Translations under genes and position numbers: made by a program | Notes under the pieces: generated by a model | What the model was told of the DNA's origin: nothing | The model's input: the letters and a program-made list of their open reading frames with translations, nothing else | Database searches by the model: none | Origin: an uncultured Succinivibrio sp. | GTDB taxonomy: Bacteria; Pseudomonadota; Gammaproteobacteria; Enterobacterales; Succinivibrionaceae | NCBI GenBank assembly: GCA_900770725.1 | Contig: CAAGLL010000059.1 | Span: 1-36,332 of the forward strand | Direction of reading: 5' to 3' | Length of the DNA: 36,332 nucleotides | Shown here: positions 1-7,175 of the stretch, piece by piece | Position numbering within the stretch: position 1 is the stretch's first letter | Layout: each line of letters starts with the position of its first letter

Positions 1-1
1 G

Positions 2-226
2 GAAGGCGTTCGGCTTCAGGGTAATGGAGCACCTGTTTTCGATAATAATGCTTGGGTGCTCGAATTTGCGCATTCCGCTTCCCAACAGGGGCGGGTTCGC
101 CATGAAGGCCTTCTAGCCCAACGGGTTGAGGAACGCAACATGCGCAAATTCACCCACAAAGAGTCCAGAAGAGCCTCAAATGCTGGATCGTCCCGAAAAC
201 GAAAAAATCAGCCGCCAGACTCATGA
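2..226 (+). CDS. Possible 3' end of an unidentified gene (partial)
   Basis: A reading frame enters from the left edge and stays open for 74 codons to a TGA at 224-226. The visible peptide has a polar, strongly basic C-terminus (RKRKNQ near the end) and matches no family I recognise. Its stop overlaps a possible ATG (223-225) of the next small frame as ATGA, which hints at translational coupling. A frame this short can stay open by chance, and part of it runs through an inverted-repeat element (62-151), so coding status is doubtful. Confidence 0.22.
   Translation, partial: EGVRLQGNGAPVFDNNAWVLEFAHSASQQGRVRHEGLLAQRVEERNMRKFTHKESRRASNAGSSRKRKNQPPDS
62..151. repeat. 90-bp element closed by a perfect 12-bp inverted repeat
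   Basis: GAATTTGCGCAT at 62-73 is the exact reverse complement of ATGCGCAAATTC at 140-151. Between them lie two shorter self-complementary stretches, GGCGGGTTCGCC and GAAGGCCTTC. A transcript could fold into a closing stem with two inner hairpins. An 11-mer, TTTGCGCATTC, from the left arm recurs at 11088-11098 within a hairpin upstream of tnpB. It may be a mobile-element end or a structured RNA; I cannot tell which. Confidence 0.4.
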
Positions 227-342
227 TGGACAGTTTTTATTCGTCGAAAATATGGCGGAGCCTTGACGAGTTCGCAGCAAAGAAGCCGCCAATGTCAAAG
301 GGCGAGATAAACGGCTTCATTTCAAGATGGCGCTTGATCTAG
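223..342 (+). CDS. Possible 39-residue small protein
   Basis: A short frame of 39 codons begins MMDSFYSSKIW and ends at TAG 340-342, 12 bases before the next gene. Its ATG overlaps the stop of the preceding frame (ATGA). No Shine-Dalgarno sequence is visible, so translation would depend on coupling. The peptide is soluble-looking with no recognisable motif. It is listed only because it sits in line with the better supported small genes that follow. Confidence 0.2.
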   Translation: MMDSFYSSKIWRSLDEFAAKKPPMSKGEINGFISRWRLI

Positions 343-354
343 GATGGAGGAAGG

Positions 355-585
355 ATGAGCGAGAAGGAATATGTGGAAAAAACGCTGTCATACTGCGAGA
401 AGATCCTTAATCTGATCGCAGCTTCGATAGGCGGAATACTCGTTTACCTGTTCATGAACTACGATGGCCTGGATAAAACAAGGCTGATTGTGTTGATCGT
501 GGTCGAGGTGCTGCTGGTGATCGCCGGAATTGCCGATGTGGTCATACTGGTGTCGAAACTTTCTAAATACAGGAAGATGCAATGA
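355..585 (+). CDS. Small two-helix membrane protein (76 aa), function unknown
   Basis: The start is well supported: GGATGGAGGAAGG lies directly upstream of the ATG at 355. The 76-residue product has a charged N-terminus (about residues 1-16), a hydrophobic segment around 18-35 (ILNLIAASIGGILVYLF), a short polar loop, a second hydrophobic segment around 44-66, and a basic tail ending KYRKMQ. This fits an inner-membrane hairpin with both ends in the cytoplasm. The stop overlaps the ATG of a 31-residue single-helix peptide as ATGA. I do not recognise the family. Its place beside an integrase and its lower GC than the core genes suggest an accessory, possibly toxin-like or membrane-stress role, which is inference only. 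Confidence 0.6.
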   Translation: MSEKEYVEKTLSYCEKILNLIAASIGGILVYLFMNYDGLDKTRLIVLIVVEVLLVIAGIADVVILVSKLSKYRKMQ

Positions 586-677
586 ATATTCTTTATGCTT
601 TTGCGGTGATATTCCCCGTAGTCGCATTGCTTGGCATGATGCTATACATAATCTGGCCAAGAAACGTAAGAAAGTAG
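582..677 (+). CDS. 31-residue single-helix membrane peptide, coupled to the upstream gene
   Basis: The ATG at 582-584 overlaps the TGA of the 76-residue gene (583-585), the usual ATGA arrangement for coupled translation, and an AGGAAG lies just upstream. The peptide begins MNILYAFAVIF, is hydrophobic for about 24 residues, and ends in a tryptophan and basic tail (WPRNVRK). That is the shape of a small inner-membrane protein. It could be a subunit of the preceding two-helix protein, as KdpF is to its pump, or a type I toxin-like peptide. Neither can be shown from sequence. It is too short for most gene callers. Confidence 0.45.
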   Translation: MNILYAFAVIFPVVALLGMMLYIIWPRNVRK

Positions 678-710
678 CCAAGGGCTTCGCTTCCTTCTGC
701 AATGCCGGTG

Positions 711-733
711 AAAGGCGGGCCGCGCCCGCCCTT
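711..733. terminator. Hairpin between convergent small-protein cassette and integrase
   Basis: GGCGGGC (714-720), loop CGC, GCCCGCC (724-730) forms a very stable stem between the end of the 31-residue frame and the stop of the minus-strand integrase. U tracts are short on both sides (TTT on the minus strand), so it is a weak-to-moderate bidirectional terminator. Confidence 0.5.
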
Positions 734-740
734 GCTCCAA

Positions 741-1712
741 TCATTCCTCCTCAAGCCCATCAAGGAAGGCCCACCACAGCTTCATGGCGCTTCTGCGCTG
801 CATGAGGTAGTCGTCGTCGCGGCGGTACGCCTGCTCGACCTTGCCCGGGGCGTGCTGGAGGATCGCCTCGCTCACAAAGGGCGGCACCCTCGCGGCGTTG
901 TGCGAGATCCAGTTTTTCCCCAGCGCCCGGATCCCGTGGGCGCAGAGCCTGTTCTTGTATCCGAGATCCTTCAGCGCCCGGTTGAGCGTCTGCGGGGAGA
1001 GGGGCAGGGCGGGATCCCGCAATCCGCGGAAGATCCAGCCGCGCTCCGCCGATCCGTATTCGCGCCAAGCCTCCTCCAGAATGGCCTCCAGCCTGGCGTC
1101 GGTCGGGATCACGAACTGCGCCCTGGTCTTGGTTCCTAGCGCCACGATCTGGTGCCTTTTCAGATCGAGATCAGGCCAGCGCAGCCGCACAACCTCCCCG
1201 GGCCGCAGCAGCGTGCGGAGGCTCACTTGCAGCAGGAGCCAGCGCCGGCCCCCGGCTTTCTTGAAATCCCGCACCAGCTTTCCCGCCTCCTGCGTGATCC
1301 TCGAGTGGTCGAAGCTAGGACGGTGCTTGACTGCCCTGCGGGCCTCCTTCTCCGCTCCCTTTACCTTCGGGAGCTGCCAGATCGTCCTCAGCGGGTTCGC
1401 GTCCAGCACTCCGATCGCGACGCCAAAGTCCAGCACGGAGTGCGCAAGCCTTGCGAGATAGAGCGCGGTCGCGCAATGGCCTTGCGCGCAGGCAGGCTCG
1501 ATCATCGCCTTCTGGAAGCCAAGCGGCGAGATGCGGTCGGCCCTCTCGGCCTCGTACCTCGACAGGAAGTTGCGCCAGGCGGCCTGCTGGCGGCGGATGG
1601 TAGCTGGCTTCAGGATCCCGTCGAGCTCGCCCTCGTAGAGGCGGTAGATCTGACCGAAAAGCGGGCGGCGGCGGAGGGATGCGATGGTTTTTTCAAGATC
1701 GCTGTTCTTCAT
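741..1712 (-). CDS. Tyrosine recombinase / P4-type phage integrase (323 aa)
   Basis: A site-specific tyrosine recombinase that would cut and join DNA at att sites. The N-terminal part (about 1-125) resembles an arm/core-binding domain. The C-terminal catalytic part has Arg170 (LLRPGEV), a likely catalytic Lys near 195, His259-x-x-Arg262 (HGIRALG), His287 (LQHAPGK) and the nucleophile Tyr296 (QAYRRD). The ending, QRRSAMKLWWAFLD, is typical of P4-like integrases. GAGGAAAGG precedes the ATG at a good distance. All catalytic residues are present, so it looks functional. A clear paralogue lies at 11239-12234 on the same strand. No att core could be identified. Confidence 0.88.
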   Translation of the reverse strand: MKNSDLEKTIASLRRRPLFGQIYRLYEGELDGILKPATIRRQQAAWRNFLSRYEAERADRISPLGFQKAMIEPACAQGHCATALYLARLAHSVLDFGVAIGVLDANPLRTIWQLPKVKGAEKEARRAVKHRPSFDHSRITQEAGKLVRDFKKAGGRRWLLLQVSLRTLLRPGEVVRLRWPDLDLKRHQIVALGTKTRAQFVIPTDARLEAILEEAWREYGSAERGWIFRGLRDPALPLSPQTLNRALKDLGYKNRLCAHGIRALGKNWISHNAARVPPFVSEAILQHAPGKVEQAYRRDDDYLMQRRSAMKLWWAFLDGLEEE

Positions 1713-2225
1713 TTCCTTTCCTCATTGATTTGTGGAGCGGAAAGTTTGAAGCGCGGGAGTTGTTTGAAGAAGCGCCTGCTTTGAACATGCAGGTATTGGA
1801 GAAAAGAGGATTTTTCGTTGAAAAGCGCCATTCGTATTGCTGCGCGACAGTTGGTTTTGCCTAGCCAAAAGCAAAATATTGCGCAACATGATGTTCAAGT
1901 GTTTGTATAAGTATATAACTTACTGATAATCCAACAAAACTCAGCTCAAATCTGATAAAATCGGCATGAAGGCAGGAAAAAGGAAAAATTCCGATCGATT
2001 CTGATCAGCACCTGTTCAACTAAATGTTTTTAAACAACTTTGCAAACTGGAGAATGGCGCCCCATCCGCCAGCGTCTTCCTCCAATTCTCCCCCGTATTT
2101 CGGAAATCCTTGAAGGCCAAAGCGGCTTTGCGACCCATTATGCCCCAAATTCGCAGCTCCGCCATAAGAGTACGCTAACTGTCTTCCTCCATGATCTGCA
2201 CCGTCTTTTCTAAAGGAGCTATTTC
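1713..2225. other. 513-bp intergenic region upstream of integrase and esterase
   Basis: Separates the minus-strand integrase from the plus-strand esterase, so it must hold promoters for both. It is AT-richer than its surroundings around 1880-2050. A 16-bp near-perfect palindrome (TTTTGCCTAGCCAAAA) sits at 1855-1870. AAAGGAGC near 2213-2220 is the esterase ribosome-binding site. I see no convincing gene in it. Confidence 0.5.
1855..1870. promoter_or_regulatory. Near-perfect 16-bp palindrome, possible operator
   Basis: TTTTGCCTAGCCAAAA is symmetrical apart from one central pair. It lies about 143 bp upstream of the integrase start, where an autoregulatory or repressor site would be plausible. 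No promoter elements or cognate regulator could be tied to it. Confidence 0.2.
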
Positions 2226-4001
2226 ATGGCAAGACATGCACTGGCCTTGGCCGCAGCAGGCCTCATGGGCGTCGCCTCAGCATCTGGCGCATCAGAGTTT
2301 GCAATTTCCCAAGTCACAGGCACGGCCCGCCCGTTTGGTGATGGCGAGAAGGTCTACGAAGCGGTGGTCGAATACAGCGCCGATCTCGACCCCTCGTCAG
2401 TCTCGGCCTCAGACTTCAGCGTCGACGGGTGCGAGGTCGCAGGCGCCGCAGTCTCAAGCGATGGCAAGACCGCCGATGGCAAGGGTCGCTTCGCCATCGT
2501 CTACCTCGCAACCCCGAACACCGCGTACGACGGAGATCTGGCAAAGAAGCCCGGCAGGGTGGAGCGGGAGGACCAAGGCACCGACGCCCCCACGAACTCC
2601 GACCGCAAGGCACCAGACCTCTCCTTCAGCCTGCGCCAGAGCGGCGATGTGAGCTCTGCATCAGGCAAGACGCTTTCAGGCTCTGACAAGGCTTATCCGG
2701 CCTCCAGGATCTCAGATCCCGTGATCGAGCGCTTCTCCCAGCACGTCTACACCGATCCTGTAAGCGGTGAGAGCATGCCCTACAACCTCTACGTCCCCAA
2801 AGGGTGTTCAGGCGCAAAGCGCTGCCCGCTCGTGGTCTTCATTGCGGACGCCAGCGCCGACATCGACGACGTCAAAGCGCCGCTCTTCCAAGGCAACGGT
2901 GCCACGGTCTTCGCCGAGGACGACTTCCAGCAGGAACATGAGTGCATCGTCCTGGCACCGCAGTACACCAACGCCATGATCGAGAAGCTCGGCATGCTCA
3001 CCACCGACAAGAACGAGTGGACGCCTGGTCTGACCTTGCTGTCGCACCTGATCTTCAGCGTGGCGTCCGACGTGCACGCCGACTTCAACAGGATCTACGG
3101 CACCGGACAGTCACAGGGCGGCATGTCGAACATCGCCATCAGCGATCGCTATCCTGACCTCTTCGCCGCGCAGTACCTCGTGGCCTGCCAGTGGAACACC
3201 GACGAGATGAAGGCCCTGGCCGGGAAGAAGCTCTGGATAACCGTCTGCGAGGGCGACACCAAGGCCTACCCGGGCATGAACGAGGCCGTCTCCAAGTGGG
3301 AGGCCATGGGCGCAAAGGTAGCGCGTGACGATGAAATGTGGGATCCCAAGGCGCCAGCCTCTGAGATCGCATCCAAGGTTGAGTCCATGGAAGAGCAGGG
3401 GGCAGGCATCAACTACTCCGTATTCAAGGGCGGCAACCACATGTACACCTGGTCTTTTGCCTACGGGATCCGCCCGGTGCTCAACTGGATGATGAACCAG
3501 AACCGCGATGGCGGCGGCCATGCCGGCAATGACAAGGCCAAGGCCGATCTCGACCAAGGGATCAAGGCGCTCTCTGACGGCGACAACGCCAAGGCGCTTG
3601 AGCTTTTTGAGAAGGCCGACGCCGAGGGCCACTTCAAGGCGGCGCGCCACCTAGGCCAGATGTACGAGCAGGGGCTGGGCGTCAAGGCTGATCCTGCGTG
3701 CGCGGCCGCGCTTTACACCAAGGCCGCCGCATCAGGCGACATCACCGCCTCGTGCCTGCTTGGCAACCTTTACTTGAAGGGCTCTGGCGTTGATAAGGAT
3801 CCGATCCGCGCCCGCGAGCTCTATGAAGCCTCATCGCAGCGCGGCGACATCATCGCCGCCCCCGCCATGGTTGCGCTCGGGCTCATGTACGAGCAGGGCA
3901 ATGGCGTCAAGCAGGACAAGGCGATGGCGCAGGAACTATACGATCGCGCCGCAGCCGCTGGGCTTGATGTTAAGGCTGAGAAGGCTTCAAGAAGCAAATG
4001 A
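2226..4001 (+). CDS. Secreted alpha/beta-hydrolase (esterase-like) with C-terminal Sel1 repeats
   Basis: The 591-residue product begins with a signal peptide (hydrophobic to about residue 22, ALAAAGLMGVASASGA), followed by an Ig-like N-terminal esterase region. A hydrolase domain spans about 165-430. Its catalytic set is visible: Ser296 in G-Q-S-Q-G-G, a probable Asp344 (CEGDTKAY) and His405 (GGNHMY). From about 440 to the end run three to four Sel1-type repeats (ARHLGQMYEQGLGV, LGNLYLKGSGV, LGLMYEQGNGV), which usually mediate protein contacts. The family includes feruloyl/acetyl esterases and prolyl-oligopeptidase-like enzymes, so the likely substrate is an ester on a polysaccharide or peptide in the periplasm or outside the cell. 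AAAGGAGC precedes the ATG. The Sel1 fusion is unusual. The specificity is not known. Confidence 0.72.
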   Translation: MARHALALAAAGLMGVASASGASEFAISQVTGTARPFGDGEKVYEAVVEYSADLDPSSVSASDFSVDGCEVAGAAVSSDGKTADGKGRFAIVYLATPNTAYDGDLAKKPGRVEREDQGTDAPTNSDRKAPDLSFSLRQSGDVSSASGKTLSGSDKAYPASRISDPVIERFSQHVYTDPVSGESMPYNLYVPKGCSGAKRCPLVVFIADASADIDDVKAPLFQGNGATVFAEDDFQQEHECIVLAPQYTNAMIEKLGMLTTDKNEWTPGLTLLSHLIFSVASDVHADFNRIYGTGQSQGGMSNIAISDRYPDLFAAQYLVACQWNTDEMKALAGKKLWITVCEGDTKAYPGMNEAVSKWEAMGAKVARDDEMWDPKAPASEIASKVESMEEQGAGINYSVFKGGNHMYTWSFAYGIRPVLNWMMNQNRDGGGHAGNDKAKADLDQGIKALSDGDNAKALELFEKADAEGHFKAARHLGQMYEQGLGVKADPACAAALYTKAAASGDITASCLLGNLYLKGSGVDKDPIRARELYEASSQRGDIIAAPAMVALGLMYEQGNGVKQDKAMAQELYDRAAAAGLDVKAEKASRSK

Positions 4002-4093
4002 CCCAGGCTCAGTGCCGGGATAACCGCGGCTGGCATCCCGAATCGGTCGCCGCGGGGCGTGCAGGGCGCCTTTGTTCACATACAATCTAAGGC

Positions 4094-4120
4094 AGGGCGT
4101 GCGGCATTGGCGCACGCCCT
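4094..4120 (+). terminator. 10-bp perfect hairpin between esterase and oxidoreductase
   Basis: AGGGCGTGCG, loop GCATTGG, CGCACGCCCT. It lies 93 bp past the esterase stop and 34 bp before the oxidoreductase start. There is no U tract, and a possible -10 (TACAAT at 4081-4086) lies upstream. It may therefore be a leader hairpin of the next gene rather than a terminator. Confidence 0.4.
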
Positions 4121-4154
4121 GATGCTTTGGACAGACTACAACAGGACGCATGCA

Positions 4155-5132
4155 ATGAAGATAGCCATAGCTGGAAGCGGCATGATTGCCGGGAGGGCCG
4201 TCAAGGCCCTGGCTCAGGTTCCGGGCGCAAAGGTCGCGGCGGTGTTCGCAAGGCCGCACAGTGCTGAAAAGGCGGCGGCGCTTGCCGCAGAGGCAGGCGG
4301 CTGCCCCGTCTACACCGATTACGGCCAGATGCTTGCCAAGGCGGAGGCCGACTTCATCTACATCGGGCTCGTCAACAGCGCCCACTATGCCTACGCGAAG
4401 CAGGCGCTCGAGGCTGGCTTCAACGTCATCTGCGAGAAGCCGTTGTGCGTCACGCTTGCGCAGGCGCAGGAGATCGCCGCGCTCGCGCGTGAAAAGGGAC
4501 TGATGCTGCTTGAGGCGGTGACCACGCTGCACATGCCGAACTTCAAGGCGCTCTGCAAGCAGCTGCCACGCATCGGGAAGGTCCACCTCGTCCATGGGTG
4601 CTATTGCCAGTACTCGAGCCGCTACGACCGCTACCTCAAAGGCGAGGTCCAGCCGGTGTTCGATCCTGCTTTGGCAGGCGGCTGCCTCATGGACATCAAC
4701 TGCTACCTCGTAAACCTCTTTGTTGGGCTGTTCGGGGCGCCAAAGGCGGTTTCCTACAGCGCAAACAGAGGCTTCAACGGCATCGATACCTCGGGCACGG
4801 CGGTGCTCGGCTATGAGGGCATGACCGCAGTTGCTAGCGCCGCGAAGGACTCCTCTGGCCCGTCCTCGATCGTGATCGCAGGCGAGAAGGGATGGATCCT
4901 CATCGACGATTCGCCGAACTTCCTCAGGCATTTCACTGTGCACACCAAGGATGGCGACGAGAGGTTCGAACTCAACCGCTATGCGGACAAGATGGTCCAC
5001 GAGTTCATCGAGTTCAAGGAATTCCTCGAGCGCAACGATCACAAAGCTGCGGACAAGTGGCTTGATGTCTCGCTTAAGGTCATGGAGGTGCTCGAGAAGG
5101 CGCGCGCGGACGCGGGGATCGAGTTCCCATAG
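4155..5132 (+). CDS. Gfo/Idh/MocA-family NAD(P)-dependent oxidoreductase (325 aa)
   Basis: The N-terminal Rossmann domain opens MKIAIAGSGMIAGRA with the glycine-rich nucleotide loop at residues 7-12. The family's E-K-P motif is at 94-96 (ICEKPLCVT). The C-terminal half carries the alpha/beta sheet domain typical of these enzymes, including DINCYLVNLF near the active site. Members oxidise or reduce sugars, inositols or related compounds; the substrate cannot be read from sequence. I chose the ATG at 4155, where homology begins; earlier in-frame starts would add a non-homologous stretch. The only ribosome-binding signal is a weak AGGAC. The gene is probably transcribed alone, ending near the hairpin at 5201. 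Confidence 0.8.
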   Translation: MKIAIAGSGMIAGRAVKALAQVPGAKVAAVFARPHSAEKAAALAAEAGGCPVYTDYGQMLAKAEADFIYIGLVNSAHYAYAKQALEAGFNVICEKPLCVTLAQAQEIAALAREKGLMLLEAVTTLHMPNFKALCKQLPRIGKVHLVHGCYCQYSSRYDRYLKGEVQPVFDPALAGGCLMDINCYLVNLFVGLFGAPKAVSYSANRGFNGIDTSGTAVLGYEGMTAVASAAKDSSGPSSIVIAGEKGWILIDDSPNFLRHFTVHTKDGDERFELNRYADKMVHEFIEFKEFLERNDHKAADKWLDVSLKVMEVLEKARADAGIEFP

Positions 5133-5200
5133 AGGACAAGGCAAGGCAAGGCAAGGCGCTGCTGCCTTGGGCGGCACCGCATTCATTTCGCCATGACGAA

Positions 5201-5226
5201 AAGCGGGGGCCTTTTGGCCCCCGCTT
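5201..5226 (-). terminator. Terminator of the first porin gene
   Basis: AAGCGGGGGCC, loop of four, GGCCCCCGCTT. It is an 11-bp perfect stem lying between two converging genes. Read on the minus strand it is followed by TTTTCG, so it best serves the porin gene at 5255-6643 and may also stop the oxidoreductase transcript. Confidence 0.75.
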
Positions 5227-5254
5227 GAGGTACTAGCTTAGGAATAGTGGCGGA

Positions 5255-6643
5255 TTACCACCAAGCTTCTGCCTGGACGCCGAAGTTCACGCCGCTGTCG
5301 AAGTACTGGTTGTCATAGAGATTGTTCTGGAGGCTGTTGCCGTCTGCCTTGCCAGAGTGATGGAGGTAGGAGACGTATAGCCTGATCTCAGGACGTGCCC
5401 ACAGCGATGCGGAAGGGGCGATGGCGTAAGCCAGCGTGTACTTCTGACCATTGTCGTTGCTGGCGCCATCGTGCTTGGTCCAATATGCGCCGACCTCAGC
5501 CATAATGCGCGAATAGGTCGTGATCTGGTAGGAAGGGCGGATGGCGGCTGCAAAGGTCTTCTCGTTTTCGCCAGTACCCCAGTTGCGGTCAAGACCGTAA
5601 TGCTGGTAGTCGTAGCGGATTGCGTGCATCAGGTGGAACTTGTCTGAAAAGACCGTGACTTCGCCCTGGTTGATGATCCTCCAGAACCAGTTGTGGGTCT
5701 GATCGGTGTAGGAGCCGTACCAAGTGTTATGGCTTCCAAGATTCCAGCCATGGTTGGCGTACTGGATGGTCGTCTTATTGAAGCCCCAAGAACCGGAGAA
5801 TGTGGCTTCGGCCGTATACATGGTGGAGAACCCAGCCATGCCGTCCTTGTACTCCTGCGCGCCTGACTTGTCAGGATCCATGGCGGTCACGCCAAACTCA
5901 AGATAGCCACCGTCCCAGTAGGATCCAGCATAACGAATGTCGTAAATGTTGAAGTTGCCGTAATCATCAGGCTTCTCGACAAACACGCACTGCTTGCTGC
6001 CGTCCTTGCCAGAGCACTCGGTCGCATAGTGTGACGCTCCGGTGTAGCCGTCTTCCATCTTGGTAACTTGGTCATGAGCCTTCCTGACCCAGGTGAGGGA
6101 CAGTTTGCCAGGACCGAGCTGGAGGTTCTCAAGGCCTGCGCCAGAGCCGCTCACGTCCCAGTAGTAGTAATCCCAAATATGAATGTCATGGCGCTGGAAA
6201 AAGCGTTTGCCGGCCCAAAGGGTTGCGTCTTTGTTGCCAGGGATTATTCCCTTGGCCTGCACATTCAGCTGGCGAAGGGCAAATTCAGAGTCCTCGGCAG
6301 AATATGAGTTGATCGGGTGACCGGAATCGTCGATCTTGGCATTGGTGAAGTAGTCGTTAGCTCTATCAGTGGCTTCGTAGTCGTTGTCACCCATCGACTT
6401 AACAGCAACCATGGAATCAATGTAGAACTCGGTGTCGCCTTTCTTGAAGACCCTTGAACCAAGCTCAAGTTCACCATATGTATCATTCTCGTTGCCAAGA
6501 CGGCCGACATAGTCGGATTTCCAACGGATCTGGCCGCCGCCCTTGTTGAAGTGGCCGACGCCGGCACGCATGTAGCCGTGGAAGTCGACAGTAGGGGCGT
6601 TGTCGTCTGCGAAAGCAGCCGGAACAGCGATCAGTGCAGCCAT
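5255..6643 (-). CDS. Maltoporin-family outer-membrane porin with an abnormal 5' end
   Basis: The mature protein begins near DDNAPTVDFHGYMRAGVG and ends AEAWW, with LWAGKRFFQRHDIHIWDYYYWD in between (given here in pieces of the LamB signature). These are hallmarks of the 18-strand, sugar-selective LamB family. The first in-frame ATG (6641-6643) leaves a signal peptide of only about 12 residues, MAALIAVPAAFA, with no basic n-region. The neighbouring paralogue has a full one starting MNKLNTLAVTV. Here the homologous codons (SLAVSV) continue upstream of the ATG in frame to a stop at 6695-6697, with no ATG, GTG or TTG. The gene is either damaged by a small change in the start region or translated by coupling to a 15-codon upstream frame. 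Length is otherwise normal (462 aa). Confidence 0.78.
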   Translation of the reverse strand: MAALIAVPAAFADDNAPTVDFHGYMRAGVGHFNKGGGQIRWKSDYVGRLGNENDTYGELELGSRVFKKGDTEFYIDSMVAVKSMGDNDYEATDRANDYFTNAKIDDSGHPINSYSAEDSEFALRQLNVQAKGIIPGNKDATLWAGKRFFQRHDIHIWDYYYWDVSGSGAGLENLQLGPGKLSLTWVRKAHDQVTKMEDGYTGASHYATECSGKDGSKQCVFVEKPDDYGNFNIYDIRYAGSYWDGGYLEFGVTAMDPDKSGAQEYKDGMAGFSTMYTAEATFSGSWGFNKTTIQYANHGWNLGSHNTWYGSYTDQTHNWFWRIINQGEVTVFSDKFHLMHAIRYDYQHYGLDRNWGTGENEKTFAAAIRPSYQITTYSRIMAEVGAYWTKHDGASNDNGQKYTLAYAIAPSASLWARPEIRLYVSYLHHSGKADGNSLQNNLYDNQYFDSGVNFGVQAEAWW

Positions 6644-6688
6644 TACGGAAACGGCCAGCGAAACATCAAAGCAGATGAAGGATAAAGC

Positions 6689-6691
6689 ATG
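6689..6691 (-). other. Start of a 15-codon upstream frame ending in TAATG
   Basis: On the minus strand an ATG here opens MLYPSSALMFRWPFP and stops at a TAA whose last base pair overlaps the porin ATG as TAATG (stop and start at 6641-6646). It lies one frame off from the porin signal-peptide codons. It is either a coupling leader peptide or the remnant of a true porin start shifted out of frame by an indel. Confidence 0.35.
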
Positions 6692-6698
6692 ACTTCAG

Positions 6699-6727
6699 GT
6701 TATATAGAATCGAAACGTTTCGGTAAA
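6699..6727 (-). promoter_or_regulatory. Porin promoter with LacI/GalR-type operator between -35 and -10
   Basis: Read on the minus strand: TTTACC (6722-6727), exactly 17 bases, then TATAAC (6699-6704). The 12-bp perfect palindrome CGAAACGTTTCG (6711-6722) sits in the spacer, with the central CG typical of LacI/GalR-family operators (compare the MalI site, AAAACGTTTT). A repressor bound there would block RNA polymerase. No LacI-family gene lies in the window, so the regulator would be encoded elsewhere. Confidence 0.55.
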
Positions 6728-7175
6728 AAAAACGTCAAAACAATACATGTGGATGTCAATTTTGTTCAGTAGACAAAATACACAAAAGGCGCGTGGCTAC
6801 TGCGCTATGGCTCAGTTTCATTAAAAAAATGTTAATAAACAGCAAAAAAGCTCTTGTAACAGTTTGAATTTAAAGATGAAGACAAAGTTTAAAAAAGTTC
6901 CCCAAAAAATAAAATAAATTTTGGCGAAGGTCACAAAAACGCCTAAAACGAGCAATACAGTACATAAAACTGTCAATAGTGGTAATAAAACCCACTTAGG
7001 GCCAACTTATACTTTGAATCGTCGAAAGGGATGAGTCTTTGGCTTCTTGACTTTTTGATGCATGGACGAAAGCCCATGGGCCGGAATACTGGAATTACAA
7101 ATAAAACCGCCAGATTCCGGGTATCTAACAAAAAACTGGCTGCCTGAAGGCTCCAGAAAACTTAGAGAAGGAACT

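Larger units (their letters stand above)
6644..7175. other. Divergent control region between the two porin genes
   Basis: This 532-bp stretch is strikingly AT-rich with many A tracts (about 6725-7000) and feeds both porin genes in opposite directions. The minus-strand side has a promoter with an operator-like palindrome (see 6699-6727). The plus-strand side ends in a good ribosome-binding site (AGAAGGAACT) before the ATG at 7176. A GGTCACAAAA at about 6929-6938 resembles half a CRP site, which is weak evidence. No gene is seen. Confidence 0.5.

Noticed and set aside
62..151. tRNA-like fold, because of the closing stem and a GGGTTCGCC
   Set aside because: Arm lengths and conserved bases of a tRNA are absent (no anticodon stem of five, no D-arm, no TTCNANN loop).
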